A stretch of 64,000 nucleotides of DNA from Psychrobacter sp. Pi2-52 (GCF_904846705.1 NZ_CAJHBS010000001.1:186001-250000); one strand, 5' to 3'. Positions 1 through 9,484 are shown, numbered from the stretch's first letter. Numbers and translations are program-made. The notes: generated by a model not told the origin, from the sequence alone.

Positions 1-576
1 TTAGGTGCTCGAACCACGCAAGCTTGGGTAAATGCCGCGATTGAAAACCTACCTATGATCATTCAAGACCATGCCAACTGCGAAAAAAAGGCCGCTGGTA
101 CTGCGATGAATTTGATATTTCGTTATGAGTTCTCGTATGACTTGCAGCGTAAACTTGCACAGCTGATACGAGAAGAGATGCTGCACTACGAGCAAGTACT
201 GGGTATCATGAATGAGCGTGGGCAGGAATGGAAATATCTAAGTGCTGGACGCTATGCTAAAGGTATGTTGAAGCATAAACGCACTTACGAGCCAGCAGCG
301 ATGGTTGATGTATTAATAATTGGGGCATTTATTGAGGCGCGCTCTTGTGAGCGTTTTGCAGCGTTGGCCGAGGTCATCAATGATGAACGCTTAGCGAAGT
401 ATTATCGTTATCTACTCAAGTCAGAGAGCCGTCATTTTGAAGATTATCTTGCACTCGCTCAATCATTATCAGATGAGAATATCGATGAGCGAGTTGCTTT
501 CTTTAAGGAAGTAGAGGCTGAATTAATAAGTAGCCCAGATGCTGAGCTACGCTTTCATAGTGGTACACCTGCTTAA
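1..576 (+). CDS. miaE: tRNA-(ms[2]io[6]A)-hydroxylase MiaE, 3' part
   Basis: The reading frame is open from base 1, so the gene is cut by the window edge; 191 codons are visible. MiaE is a ferritin-like non-haem diiron enzyme that hydroxylates the isopentenyl side chain of 2-methylthio-N6-isopentenyladenosine at position 37 of tRNAs. Visible family features are the DHANCEKKAAGTAMN stretch near the start, the EEMLHYEQV helix with diiron ligands, and the SESRHFEDYL helix (E..H ligand pattern) near the end. The first in-frame ATG, at 55, is internal because family homology continues upstream of it. The identification is from recall of the family. Confidence 0.93.
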   Translation, partial: LGARTTQAWVNAAIENLPMIIQDHANCEKKAAGTAMNLIFRYEFSYDLQRKLAQLIREEMLHYEQVLGIMNERGQEWKYLSAGRYAKGMLKHKRTYEPAAMVDVLIIGAFIEARSCERFAALAEVINDERLAKYYRYLLKSESRHFEDYLALAQSLSDENIDERVAFFKEVEAELISSPDAELRFHSGTPA

Positions 577-638
577 AACCCACGCCTTACCTAAATATGT
601 CTACCTATATAATGTAGAAAGTAAAAACATAGTAAGCA

Positions 639-700
639 AAAAGGCACTGTATTTGATACGAGTTGTATACTCTTACCAAACACAGTGCCTTTCTATTTAT
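639..700 (+). terminator. Hairpin downstream of miaE
   Basis: Positions 640-650 and 682-692 form an 11-bp perfect inverted repeat (aaaggcactgt / acagtgccttt) around a 31-nt loop that can partly pair further. A short T-rich stretch follows. It fits a terminator between miaE and the convergent small gene, though the loop is long. Confidence 0.5.
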
Positions 701-753
701 ATACAAATGCGTATTTATGTACAAATACTAATAGCTATTGATGTAGTGAGTTT

Positions 754-954
754 TTACTTTTTATCTTCCATCAATGGACTGTCATACTGTTTATTACTTT
801 TAGCGACATTATGCGGATCATGATCTTCCGTAGCTTTTTCTGCTGCGGCTGGATTTGCTTTTTGTAATGCATCATCAGGGACAATACCATTATTGTCATC
901 TGCATCTTTTAAGTTATGATCACTATTGACGCTTTCATTATTTGAGTTATTCAT
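754..954 (-). CDS. Small acidic hydrophilic protein, unknown (66 aa)
   Basis: No family is recognised. The protein is rich in Asn, Asp, Lys, Ala and Glu, has no Cys or Trp, and has no hydrophobic segment, so it is probably disordered and cytosolic. A GGGAG ribosome-binding site lies 6 nt before the ATG, which supports it as a real gene. It is the last of four similar small genes read on the minus strand (742-1912 region). By composition alone it could be a hydrophilin-like stress protein, but that is a guess. Confidence 0.6.
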   Translation of the reverse strand: MNNSNNESVNSDHNLKDADDNNGIVPDDALQKANPAAAEKATEDHDPHNVAKSNKQYDSPLMEDKK

Positions 955-1026
955 TGGTACTCCCTACTATAATAATTACTCGTCTAACCCAAGGAACACT
1001 ATATACCTTTCGAAATTTACTCCTGT

Positions 1027-1353
1027 TTAATCTTTCTCATCAGGATTTAAAATACGAGTCTGTGCGTTATCGATATTGGCATAACGATTTAGATCATTAA
1101 TACCTTCACTCTTCGGTGCTGCACTACCGACAGTATCTTCATTGATATTGTCATCAAACGCGGTACTGCCCTCTTGATCACGGCGATCTGGTTGGCGCGC
1201 TGGATTGTCATTATCATTTACGTGTTCTGAGTCGACCACAGATTCATCAAAAGTATCAGTCCCTTTGTTCTCAGTAGTATTTCTTTCAATTGCACTATGA
1301 TCGTCAGATCCTAGTACCTTTGTCTTGTCTATTGCTGAGTCTTTGGCTTGCAT
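1027..1353 (-). CDS. Small acidic hydrophilic protein, unknown (108 aa)
   Basis: The protein is Asp/Asn/Glu/Ser-rich, lacks Cys and Trp, and shows no signal peptide or membrane segment. Two ATGs lie close together, at 1359 and 1353. The AGAGGA ribosome-binding site sits only about 2 nt before the first and about 8 nt before the second, so the start at 1353 (MQAKDSAIDK) is preferred. It belongs to the run of four low-complexity acidic genes. Function unknown. Confidence 0.62.
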   Translation of the reverse strand: MQAKDSAIDKTKVLGSDDHSAIERNTTENKGTDTFDESVVDSEHVNDNDNPARQPDRRDQEGSTAFDDNINEDTVGSAAPKSEGINDLNRYANIDNAQTRILNPDEKD

Positions 1354-1420
1354 TATCATATCCTCTTTTTTATATTTATAATTTTGTAGATTTAGTTAGC
1401 CCGCTGTTATCTATAGTCCT

Positions 1421-1678
1421 TTACTCATTACCTTTTTGGCTCAAGTCGTAGGCACTTAGTTCTGCTGCGTTCTTGCCACCTGCTGGAAGGTCTTCTTCTT
1501 TACGTGGATCGGCATAAACTTCGTCGGTCTCTTGTGAGTCTTGCTCAGGGCCATCGATTTCAGGCTTGTGCTTGCGCCCTGCGTAGCTATCTTTAGGGTT
1601 TTCTAATTCGTTAGCAGCAGGGTCACCCACGATTACTTTTTTTTCTGTGTCTGTTACTACTGGTTCTTGCATAGTCAT
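1421..1678 (-). CDS. Small acidic hydrophilic protein, unknown (85 aa)
   Basis: The protein is charged (Glu, Asp, Lys), with no Cys, no Trp and no hydrophobic stretch. A GAGGGA ribosome-binding site lies about 6-8 nt before the ATG at 1678. A second ATG two codons later is possible. Third of four adjacent genes of the same character; no recognised domain. Confidence 0.62.
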   Translation of the reverse strand: MTMQEPVVTDTEKKVIVGDPAANELENPKDSYAGRKHKPEIDGPEQDSQETDEVYADPRKEEDLPAGGKNAAELSAYDLSQKGNE

Positions 1679-1741
1679 GGCGCGTCCCTCGCTTTATTAT
1701 TGGTTATTATTAATTATTGGGTCGATGTTCGATGTTATAGA

Positions 1742-1912
1742 TTACTTATCAGTACGTAGATCATCATCGATAAAAGGCGTTTGCTCTTCTTCACTTAATG
1801 ATTCAGGGGCGTCGACTTTTTTATTCTCTGCTAAGTTTTTCTCAACTTCCTGACCATTTACCTGCTCTGCGGCTTGCTTGATATCTGAATTGTCATCGTT
1901 AGTAGTACTCAT
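1742..1912 (-). CDS. Small acidic hydrophilic protein, unknown (56 aa)
   Basis: I read this short frame directly: it begins MSTTNDDNSDIKQ and ends DDDLRTDK before a TAA. It has an AGGAAA ribosome-binding site about 8 nt before the ATG. It is Glu/Asp/Lys-rich, free of Cys and Trp, and resembles the three following minus-strand genes in composition. As the first gene of the run it probably lies nearest the promoter. Function unknown. Confidence 0.5.
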   Translation of the reverse strand: MSTTNDDNSDIKQAAEQVNGQEVEKNLAENKKVDAPESLSEEEQTPFIDDDLRTDK

Positions 1913-2143
1913 GGTTTATTTCCTATTCTTGTGATTTGATTAGACGGCTTTAGACAGTCAAATAGATATACATTTTGAACTTATACTAACGCCCAAATGA
2001 GTAACCAATACTTATCAAGTAGCGTCATAATTGATATTAATTATAGGTATGACCTTGGGTAATGCACCAGTGTACTGCCGTATCAATATGTGAATAATTG
2101 TGAGGTTGCAAGTCAGTTTGTAACTTTTGCAATTGGTAAGCAC
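1913..2143. other. Gap upstream of the small-gene run
   Basis: The 316-base gap to ppk presumably holds the promoter of the minus-strand small genes. I see no clear promoter consensus or repeat in it; only the ppk terminator (2144-2180) stands out. Confidence 0.4.
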
Positions 2144-2180
2144 AAAAAAACCAAGCACCAGTATTTACCAGTGCTTGGTT
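2144..2180 (-). terminator. Intrinsic terminator of ppk
   Basis: A 10-bp perfect stem (2149-2158 with 2171-2180, aaccaagcac / gtgcttggtt) is followed on the minus strand by a run of seven T. It lies about 50 nt past the ppk stop codon. Confidence 0.85.
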
Positions 2181-2228
2181 AGATAGATAATCGAATAGTT
2201 GATTATCACCTAAAGGTGCTTTTACGGA

Positions 2229-4472
2229 TTAGCTAGATTCCTCGACACGATTAATTGTTTTTAGTAAATGCTCTTGTGCGACATGTGGCTCCTCACCTGC
2301 TGCTGGCTGTAGCTGCTGCCAAACGCCAGTGCCATCAAGTGTCCACGCTTGCGTATTATCCTGTAAGTAGCTAATTAAGCCATCCTGATAAATCTGCTTA
2401 AATAGCTTTTTATTCTCAATCGGGAACGCCACTTCTACACGATGGAATAGGTTACGATCCATCCAGTCTGCACTACCGCAGTATAGACGCTCATCACCAT
2501 CGTTATAAAAATAATAAACGCGCGTATGCTCCAAAAACCGACCGATAACAGAGCGCACAGTAATGTTTTCGGAGAGTCCTTTTACTTGTGGACGTAGACA
2601 ACACATAGACCGTAGAATCAGCTCAACCTTAACGCCTGCTTGCGAAGCATCGTATAACTTATCAATGAGGCGGCGCTCAGTGAGCGCATTGGCTTTGATA
2701 ATAATATGAGAACGTTTGCCCGCTTTGGCATGAGCAATTTCATCATCGATAAAGCTCATCAACTTCTCATGCAAAGTAAACGGTGCATGTAGCAGTTTTT
2801 TGAGGTTGGCAGGCTTGCCCATGCCGGTTAGCTCTTGGAATATTTTGTGAACATCTTCTGAAATATCAGGATCAGCGCTAAACAGACCATAGTCCGTATA
2901 GACCTTAGCATTTGCCGCGTGATAGTTACCCGTACCCAAATGGACATAACGGCGGATTCGGTCGTCCTCGCGGCGCACGATGAGCATGAGCTTGGCATGG
3001 GTCTTGTAACCGACGATACCGTAGACCACGACCGCGCCTGCTTCTTGTAGATAGTTGGCAACTGCGATATTAGACGCTTCATCAAAACGCGCACGCAGCT
3101 CGATAACAGCCGTGACTTCTTTGCCATTACGAGCAGCGGCTGCAAGTGCTTTGACAATTTCTGAATTGGTACCTGAGCGATATAGCGTTTGTTTAATCGC
3201 CAATACTTTAGGATCGCTGGCTGCTTGCCAAAGTAAATTAATAATCGGAGAAAAGGCATGAAAAGGATGATGAACCAACACATCGCTTTTACGCATGGCA
3301 GCAAACATACTGGTCGATTTATCTGACTTATCCATTTCTCGGCGAAATGCCTTTGGCACGACATGAGTAAATGGCTGATAGCGCAGCGCAGGAATATTAA
3401 AGTCAAATAGCAAGCGCGTTAGATTGACTGGGCCATTGACACGGTATAGCTGATTGTCATGCAACTCAAACTCATTGAGCAGATACTCACTGATATGCGT
3501 TGGGCAATCGGTTGTGACCTCAAGGCGCACTTTATCACCGAAGCGGCGGTTTTCAAGCTCGCCTTCTAGTGCTTTGGCAATATCCTCGACATCATCGGCC
3601 AAATCTAAATCGGCATTACGTGTCAGCCTAAATTGGTGACAACCTGTCACACTCATTCCAGGGAATAGCTCACCGATATGCTCATGAATGATAGCGGATA
3701 GCATCACATGATGCTCTTTGCCACCAGTTAGCTCATCTGGCAGACGAATCACGCGCGGCAGACTGCGCGGCGCAGGCACAATCGCTAAGTTGATATCGCG
3801 TCCAAAGGCGTCTTTACCTTCCAAGGTAGCGATAAAGTTTAAGCTTTTATTTACGAGACGTGGGAATGGATGCGCCGGATCAATGCTAATCGGTGTCAAT
3901 ACAGGTACGACTTGCTCCGTAAAATAACGCTTCATCCATGCAGACTGCTCAGCGTTTAGCTCATCACGTTTGAGATAGCGAATATCTTCAAGCGCAAGTG
4001 CTGGCAGGATATCCTCATTGAGAATACGGTACTGCTCACTGATTGCGGCATGAGTAATGATAGATATCTCGTTTAGCACTTCGCTAGGACGCATGCCATG
4101 AGCACTGGTCGATACATCACCGATGTTGAGCTTTTGCATGATGCCAGCGACACGAATCTCAAAAAACTCATCAAGGTTGGATGAAAAAATAATCAAGAAA
4201 AATAAGCGTTCAAGCAGTGGGTGACGCGAACTAGATGCCTGCGCCAATACTCGCAGATGAAACTGTAATAAAGACAAATCACGATTGATATAACTGCTCG
4301 GTGAATAGCTGCCATCTGCTGAGCGTTGCCATTCGATTTCTGCCAAGTTATTTGGGCTATTATCTACACTAATGTCTTTATCAATATTGTCATTAGCGCC
4401 ATCTTCAACATTATTAACGTCAATCATATCTTTAACATCACCACTGCCCTGATTACTAGTCATCTCTACCAC
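2229..4472 (-). CDS. ppk1: Polyphosphate kinase PPK1
   Basis: PPK1 reversibly polymerises the ATP gamma-phosphate into inorganic polyphosphate through a phosphohistidine. The 747-aa protein has a roughly 55-residue Asp/Asn-rich extension, then the N-terminal domain ([19 protein letters not shown], 61-79). The phospholipase-D-like catalytic half carries [15 protein letters not shown] (429-443) and KTHAKLML, with the expected phosphorylated His at 492, followed by HLGTGNYH (511-518). The GTG at 4472 is chosen as start because AAGGAG lies 7 nt upstream; the in-frame ATG nine bases downstream (4463) would be too far from it. The gene stands alone and ends at a clear terminator. Confidence 0.96.
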   Translation of the reverse strand: MVEMTSNQGSGDVKDMIDVNNVEDGANDNIDKDISVDNSPNNLAEIEWQRSADGSYSPSSYINRDLSLLQFHLRVLAQASSSRHPLLERLFFLIIFSSNLDEFFEIRVAGIMQKLNIGDVSTSAHGMRPSEVLNEISIITHAAISEQYRILNEDILPALALEDIRYLKRDELNAEQSAWMKRYFTEQVVPVLTPISIDPAHPFPRLVNKSLNFIATLEGKDAFGRDINLAIVPAPRSLPRVIRLPDELTGGKEHHVMLSAIIHEHIGELFPGMSVTGCHQFRLTRNADLDLADDVEDIAKALEGELENRRFGDKVRLEVTTDCPTHISEYLLNEFELHDNQLYRVNGPVNLTRLLFDFNIPALRYQPFTHVVPKAFRREMDKSDKSTSMFAAMRKSDVLVHHPFHAFSPIINLLWQAASDPKVLAIKQTLYRSGTNSEIVKALAAAARNGKEVTAVIELRARFDEASNIAVANYLQEAGAVVVYGIVGYKTHAKLMLIVRREDDRIRRYVHLGTGNYHAANAKVYTDYGLFSADPDISEDVHKIFQELTGMGKPANLKKLLHAPFTLHEKLMSFIDDEIAHAKAGKRSHIIIKANALTERRLIDKLYDASQAGVKVELILRSMCCLRPQVKGLSENITVRSVIGRFLEHTRVYYFYNDGDERLYCGSADWMDRNLFHRVEVAFPIENKKLFKQIYQDGLISYLQDNTQAWTLDGTGVWQQLQPAAGEEPHVAQEHLLKTINRVEESS

Positions 4473-4528
4473 GTCACTACTCCTTTTGCGTTATCGATAC
4501 GCCATCATCTTTTATCGTTCTGTCTTTT

Positions 4529-4544
4529 CTAGGGCATGCCCTAG
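4529..4544. repeat. 16-bp perfect palindrome ctagggcatgccctag
   Basis: The palindrome lies in the ppk-mtgA gap. Its first 12 bases recur at 32260-32271, and its ctagggc ends match those of the MITE-like element at 44992-45167. It may be a footprint of that kind of element or the recognition site of an unknown factor. Confidence 0.5.
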
Positions 4545-4612
4545 TTTTATTCGAAATAGCCGAGCCTACAACATTCGATCCTATAATCTAACCCACCCTT
4601 AATGTTTTATAT

Positions 4613-5302
4613 TTACGAAGCTGCTTGCGGTAATACGGCATTTTTCATGCGTTTTTTGATAATACGTTGCTTGTTACGTAAACGCTTATCGCCTTGATTG
4701 TCTTCGTAGTACTTTGGATTGGTAAGCATCGCAATCAGAAGTGCTGACTCATCTCGGTTTAGGTTAGCCGCAGACTTATCAAAATAATGATGCGCTGCTG
4801 CATCGATACCATAGATACCATTACCAAACTCCGCCACATTCAGGTAAGCGGTCATAATTCGCTGCTTGTCCCATAGCGTCTCAATCATCACAGTGATGAC
4901 AGCCTCTTCAGCTTTACGCACATAGGAGCGATGCGAGGTGAGGAACAAGTTCTTTGCCAATTGCTGAGTAATCGTTGAGCCGCCAGCAGACATTTTGCCT
5001 GTCTCTTCATTTTTCTTTTGCGCGGCTTTGATACCTTTAAAGTCAAAACCATTGTGCTGACTAAACGTCGAGTCTTCACTCACAATCGCCGCTTGCTTGG
5101 CAGACTTGGCAATCGCATCATATTCAGCCCATGTCTGAGTGACCGTGCCACCCGTTAGGCGATGCGTCAACATAAACATGCTGTTGTTAATTGGCTGTGT
5201 TTTCCAAATTAATAATAGCCCGACGACCAATATATGGAATGCGACAACCAATAGCATAATTGCCAATAACAGACGTTTGATAAATGTGCCAAAACTTGCC
5301 AT
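4613..5302 (-). CDS. mtgA: Monofunctional peptidoglycan glycosyltransferase
   Basis: A GT51-family enzyme that polymerises lipid II glycan strands at the inner membrane without a transpeptidase domain. At 229 aa it has the usual MtgA length. One N-terminal membrane anchor spans about residues 10-33. The catalytic Glu lies in SEDSTF (Glu76). GGSTITQQLAKNLF (108-121) and the second acidic motif EAVITVMIETLWDKQRI (133-149) follow, then YLNVAEFGNGIYGID. The ribosome-binding site before the ATG is weak (CGGAT). It is on the same strand as ppk but separated by about 140 bases. Confidence 0.95.
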   Translation of the reverse strand: MASFGTFIKRLLLAIMLLVVAFHILVVGLLLIWKTQPINNSMFMLTHRLTGGTVTQTWAEYDAIAKSAKQAAIVSEDSTFSQHNGFDFKGIKAAQKKNEETGKMSAGGSTITQQLAKNLFLTSHRSYVRKAEEAVITVMIETLWDKQRIMTAYLNVAEFGNGIYGIDAAAHHYFDKSAANLNRDESALLIAMLTNPKYYEDNQGDKRLRNKQRIIKKRMKNAVLPQAAS

Positions 5303-5599
5303 GCGCGATATCCGAGTGGTTAAAAAAGTAATAAGATAAGATAGATACTCTATTAATGACTATAAAACATCAACTAAGAATCAATAATTGTAAACGGGCT
5401 ATTTATAGCCGATCATCGACCGTTGAGCATTAGTCATTAATAACGATCAATAGCAGGTCATCTTACCTAATCTCACAATCGCTGTCATTATTTACCCCAC
5501 TTCTTTATGATGTAATGACCGTTAAAGTATTTTATATTTTAAATAAGCGCGTACTGAGCATCAGCGCTTTGCAATCAGTATGAAGATAAGAGATTACCC
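5303..5599. other. Divergent gap mtgA / glutaredoxin-like gene
   Basis: About 300 bases between divergent genes, presumably holding both promoters. I see only a small ggcta-ttta-tagcc hairpin near 5397-5411 and nothing else that I can name. Confidence 0.35.
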
Positions 5600-5908
5600 A
5601 TGCACGATGATAATATAGAAGTGTTACGAGCGCGTGTTATTGCAGCAAATTCAAGCCTAGACAGCACTGAAAATAACAATCAATGGTGGCTACTCGGTAC
5701 CTCGGGCTGCCATTTATGTGATATCGCTGAGCAAATAATCACTCAGTTTCAGGCCGTACAACCTATTAGTTACCAATATGTCGATATTGCAGACTTTGAT
5801 GAGGCGCTTATGATGGAATTTGCCACCACTATTCCTGTGATTTTGACGCCATCCAAACGATTAAACTATCCGTTTTCGGTGGTGGATTTGCAGCAGCTGC
5901 TCGCTTAA
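5600..5908 (+). CDS. Glutaredoxin-like (DUF836-type) thiol-disulfide protein
   Basis: A 102-aa thioredoxin-fold protein. A short beta strand (WWLLGTSG) precedes a CxxC redox motif, CHLC (Cys37-Cys40), and the cis-proline comes at TTIPVIL (Pro79). The roughly 25-residue N-terminus before the fold is polar and unrecognised. It is probably cytosolic (no signal peptide). The target is unknown. The next gene, an FMN enzyme, starts 56 bases downstream and could be co-transcribed, but no functional tie is evident. Confidence 0.75.
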   Translation: MHDDNIEVLRARVIAANSSLDSTENNNQWWLLGTSGCHLCDIAEQIITQFQAVQPISYQYVDIADFDEALMMEFATTIPVILTPSKRLNYPFSVVDLQQLLA

Positions 5909-5964
5909 TAGCATTAGACCTATAACAAAGACGCCCTATTACGATGATAAAGTGGTGAGAAATC

Positions 5965-7164
5965 ATGAAAGATTTAAAACCTGTCTTAAAGAAAATAACA
6001 GAGATTGAAGACCTGCGCCGTGTCGCTGAGCGTAAAGTACCGCGTATGTTTTATGACTATGTCGATTCAGGCTCATGGACTGAGACCACGTATCGTAGTA
6101 ATGAAACGGACTTTGACCGTATCAAACTGCGCCAGCGAGTATTGGTCGATATGGACAATCGCAGTCTAGCGACACAAATGATTGGCGAGTCCGTCAATAT
6201 GCCCGTCGCCATCGCCCCAACTGGGTTCACTGGCATGATGTGGGCAGATGGCGAAATTCACGTCGCGCGTGCCGCTGAAAAATTTGGCGTGCCCTTCTCG
6301 CTCTCGACCATGAGCATCTGCTCTATCGAAGATATCGCTACTCATACCAGCAAACCGTTTTGGTTTCAGTTATATGTCATGCGCGATCAAGACTATATGG
6401 CAAATTTGATTCAACGGGCCAAAGATGCCAATTGTTCAGCCCTAATATTAACTGCCGACTTGCAGGTCATGGGTCAGCGTCATAAAGACATCAAAAACGG
6501 CTTGTCTGCACCGCCTAAACCGACACTTACCAACATCATGAATCTAATGACTAAGCCGCAGTGGTGTATGAATATGCTAGGCACCAAACGTCGTAGCTTT
6601 GGCAATATCGTCGGTCATGCCAAAGGCGTTGAAGACTTGTCATCATTGAGCTCATGGACAGAAGAGCAGTTTGATCCACGTTTGAGCTGGGATGATGTGG
6701 CGCGTATCAAAGATATGTGGGGCGGCAAGCTTATCATCAAAGGCATCATGGAACCTGAAGATGCCATCATGGCTGCCCGTAGCGGTGCCGATGCACTGGT
6801 CGTCTCAAACCATGGAGGCCGTCAATTGGATGGTGCACTGTCTTCTATTTCTGCGCTGTCTGACATCGTACAAGCTGTCCATGCTGAGGATAGCGATATC
6901 GAGGTATGGTTAGATAGTGGTATTCGCTCCGGTCAAGATGTGCTAAAAGCCATCTCATTGGGTGCAAAGGGCACAATGATTGGTCGCGCTTTCCTCTATG
7001 GATTGGGCGCTTATGGTGAAGATGGGGTACGCCGTGCGCTCGAAATCATCTATAAAGAGTGTGATATCTCAATGGCATTCTGCGGTCATACCGATATCAA
7101 TAAAGTTACGGATGATATCTTGGTAAAAGGTACTTACGAGAATCTTAAAGTTGGTAATTTTTAG
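5965..7164 (+). CDS. lldD: FMN-dependent L-lactate dehydrogenase / alpha-hydroxy-acid oxidising enzyme
   Basis: A 399-aa TIM-barrel flavoprotein that oxidises L-lactate or a similar 2-hydroxy acid, usually passing electrons to the respiratory chain. Visible features: YYxDSGSW-like FMN site (YDYVDSGSW, 30-38), APTGFTGMMW (84-93), WFQLYVMRD (133-141), the active-site His283 in SNHGGRQLDG, and the FMN-phosphate loop DSGIRSGQDVLKA. The segment ADLQVMGQRHKDIKNGLSAPP is typical of the proteobacterial L-lactate branch. Substrate is inferred from family; no lactate permease or lldR regulator is adjacent. Confidence 0.85.
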   Translation: MKDLKPVLKKITEIEDLRRVAERKVPRMFYDYVDSGSWTETTYRSNETDFDRIKLRQRVLVDMDNRSLATQMIGESVNMPVAIAPTGFTGMMWADGEIHVARAAEKFGVPFSLSTMSICSIEDIATHTSKPFWFQLYVMRDQDYMANLIQRAKDANCSALILTADLQVMGQRHKDIKNGLSAPPKPTLTNIMNLMTKPQWCMNMLGTKRRSFGNIVGHAKGVEDLSSLSSWTEEQFDPRLSWDDVARIKDMWGGKLIIKGIMEPEDAIMAARSGADALVVSNHGGRQLDGALSSISALSDIVQAVHAEDSDIEVWLDSGIRSGQDVLKAISLGAKGTMIGRAFLYGLGAYGEDGVRRALEIIYKECDISMAFCGHTDINKVTDDILVKGTYENLKVGNF

Positions 7165-7327
7165 AGCTATTCATTTTTAAGAACTTTTTCTAAGAGCTAT
7201 ATAGTTTTAAAAGCTATCAGTCATAAAGATTATGAAAACTTGTACCATGATGATCTGCGGATACATAACATTATCTGACCATACCCTTTATACTATATAT
7301 ACAATATTTTGATGATATCTCGCTTTT

Positions 7328-8413
7328 ATGACTATTCAGCAACTATTAAAAACTGCGCCCGTCACTACCCTGCTACTAGCCAGCTTTATCGGGCTATTTA
7401 TTATGCAGATACTAACGGGCGTCGATGCCAATAACCCTTCAACTGAAGCGCTACTCAAATGGGGTGCCAATGCATTACCTTTTACTATGGGTGACGATCC
7501 TTGGCGCTTGGTCAGCAGTGCGTTTTTGCACATTGGTTTGATGCATTTATTGTTTAATGGGTTTGCCATGTATTTCTTTGGGCAGATTGCCGAGCCGATG
7601 TTTGGCTCAGCCAAATTTTTGGCGTTATTTTTGTTGGCAGCAATCGGTGGTAACTTGCTCAATAGCTATGTGACGTGGCAAAGTATCTTGGATGGTACGG
7701 GACAGCCTGGACTATCAGCTGGCGCATCAGGCGGTATCATGGGTATTGGTGCGGCATTATTAATCGCGGCACTATTTAAAATATCGGTCAATGGCATGGT
7801 ACTCAATCTTAAAAGCCTGATATTTATTATGGGCATCAACCTCGTCTATGGGTTTGCCGTACCGGGTATTGATAATGCTGGTCATATCGGTGGCGCAATC
7901 ACAGGACTAGTGATTGCATTGGCTTTTGCCATTGGCTACCGTCAGCGTCTAGCAGTCGCGCTGCAAAATGCAGCGATTCAGCAGCAGCGCACATTCAACA
8001 CTTATCAAACCAACTATTCATACAGCGCTCACGATAACCCATCATATAACAGTCAGTATAGTGGCCAATCTCATGACCAACACGATAATCACAGCTCGTA
8101 TGACGCCACTCCTATCGAACAGTCACCTCATTTTGAGATGGATTCGAAGGAGCAAGATACCACTTTTGCTAACAATGAAACGAATGTGTCTGATATAAAT
8201 GCTAACAATAGTGCCGATAGCGTTAATACTATCAATTCATCGTTAAACAATGGCACTACTCATAATAGTATTGAACCCAAAGCACTTAAAAAACCTTCTA
8301 TTATCTGGCAGCTATTACCATGGCTTGCGATGTTACTTATTGGCATTGTTTTTGTCTGGTGGTGGCAAGATATTCATCAACAATTACTACAAGTACTAAA
8401 AGCCATTGAGTAA
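7328..8413 (+). CDS. Rhomboid-family intramembrane serine protease with long polar tail
   Basis: Rhomboids cleave transmembrane substrates inside the membrane. The core (about 1-205) has several membrane helices, with HLLFN (His73, Asn77), the catalytic Ser134 in GASGG and the catalytic His186 in GHIGG. Residues 210-325 form an Asn/Ser/His/Gln-rich, probably disordered linker, followed by one further C-terminal membrane helix (about 332-350). That tail is unusual for a compact rhomboid. The ribosome-binding site is weak. Substrate unknown. Confidence 0.88.
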   Translation: MTIQQLLKTAPVTTLLLASFIGLFIMQILTGVDANNPSTEALLKWGANALPFTMGDDPWRLVSSAFLHIGLMHLLFNGFAMYFFGQIAEPMFGSAKFLALFLLAAIGGNLLNSYVTWQSILDGTGQPGLSAGASGGIMGIGAALLIAALFKISVNGMVLNLKSLIFIMGINLVYGFAVPGIDNAGHIGGAITGLVIALAFAIGYRQRLAVALQNAAIQQQRTFNTYQTNYSYSAHDNPSYNSQYSGQSHDQHDNHSSYDATPIEQSPHFEMDSKEQDTTFANNETNVSDINANNSADSVNTINSSLNNGTTHNSIEPKALKKPSIIWQLLPWLAMLLIGIVFVWWWQDIHQQLLQVLKAIE

Positions 8414-8560
8414 ATGCTCATACTTATCTATCATTGCTATATAGCTCCCAAAAACAGCATACTGACCAACATTACTGTTTCATTTTACTGCTTGCCCTTT
8501 TGAACACGTTTTGCCTAATCGCACCACTCAGTTATTTATACTCACTTACGAGATCCAATT

Positions 8561-9373
8561 ATGTTAAAACTTGCAGCGCTACCTAATATCTCTACACGTA
8601 CTATGTTTAGCGCGTTCACAGCTACTGCACTATTTAGTGTGGCTAGCCTGTCTAACGCCGCACTTTTTAATGACAATTTGCCGACTGACAAAGATGCTGA
8701 GCTCAGCGTTGGGGTCAATGTCATGGCAGTCAAATCAGCCTATGATCTCGAAGACAGTACTGAAGTGCGCGTGCTACCAGGTGCATTTTATGACAATAAC
8801 AAAGTCTATGTACGCGGTGCGCAAGCTGGTGCGTATCTGATCAATGATGGTGTCAATCAGTTATCTGCCTATGCCAAGCTTGCGGGTTCTGAGTTTGAAC
8901 CTGATGATGCCAATGGCGCACTTCAAGGCTTGGATGAGCGTAAATCATCAGCAGAAGCAGGTCTAAGCTATCAGCGTCGTACGGCTATTGGCGGCATCCG
9001 CGCGCAGATAGGTGCTGATGTATTAGATCGTAGTGGTGGTAACACAGCTCGCTTGACCTATCTTTCTAGAATCACTAAAGGCAAGCTAACGGTCTATCCA
9101 AGTATTGGCTTTGAATATCATGATGCTGACTACAATGAATACTACTATGGTGTCAGTGAAAAAGAGGCTGCTAAAACGGGCGTTGACGCTTATAAATCTA
9201 ACTCAAGCCTGAATCCGTATATCAACATTAGCGCTAACTATGACTTTAATGAGCGCTGGGCAGGATTTGCCAATCAAAGCGTGAGCTATGTACCAAATGA
9301 GCAGTACGATAGCCCAATGGTCGATTCACGTACTGAAGCAGCGACGACACTTGGTTTACTTTATAAGTTCTAG
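8561..9373 (+). CDS. MipA/OmpV-family outer membrane protein
   Basis: A 270-aa secreted beta-barrel protein. A signal peptide ends near SLSNA-A (about residue 31). The C-terminal half has the MipA/OmpV pattern: GVSEKEAAKTGVDAYKSNSS, then alternating strands, DSPMVDSR and a terminal Phe (LLYKF) for BAM recognition. In E. coli MipA scaffolds a murein hydrolase and synthase; OmpV-type members act as porins or receptors. Which role applies here cannot be read from sequence. A terminator follows. Confidence 0.82.
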   Translation: MLKLAALPNISTRTMFSAFTATALFSVASLSNAALFNDNLPTDKDAELSVGVNVMAVKSAYDLEDSTEVRVLPGAFYDNNKVYVRGAQAGAYLINDGVNQLSAYAKLAGSEFEPDDANGALQGLDERKSSAEAGLSYQRRTAIGGIRAQIGADVLDRSGGNTARLTYLSRITKGKLTVYPSIGFEYHDADYNEYYYGVSEKEAAKTGVDAYKSNSSLNPYINISANYDFNERWAGFANQSVSYVPNEQYDSPMVDSRTEAATTLGLLYKF

Positions 9374-9393
9374 AGTTTTCGATAGATTTAATA

Positions 9394-9427
9394 TAAAAAA
9401 GCTGAGCATTTTGCTCGGCTTTTTTAT
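9394..9427. terminator. Terminator after the MipA/OmpV gene
   Basis: Stem gctgagca (9401-9408) / tgctcggc (9412-9419) with one G-U pair, flanked by A6 and T7. It can act in both directions. Confidence 0.85.
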
Positions 9428-9484
9428 TTTAAAATGAGCTAAACCATAAAAAGTTATTTTGAATACTCATAAGATGTAGGTTGT

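Noticed and set aside
539..823. Plus-strand open frame of 94 codons overlapping the miaE end
   Set aside because: Runs through the hairpin and antisense to the small acidic gene; no ribosome-binding site and no protein-like pattern.
2828..3406. 192-codon minus-strand frame inside ppk1
   Set aside because: Out-of-frame shadow of the ppk1 coding sequence, with no independent support.
7165..7327. Repeated aagagctat-like words after the lactate dehydrogenase gene
   Set aside because: Short AT-rich words in a small gap, within chance expectation.
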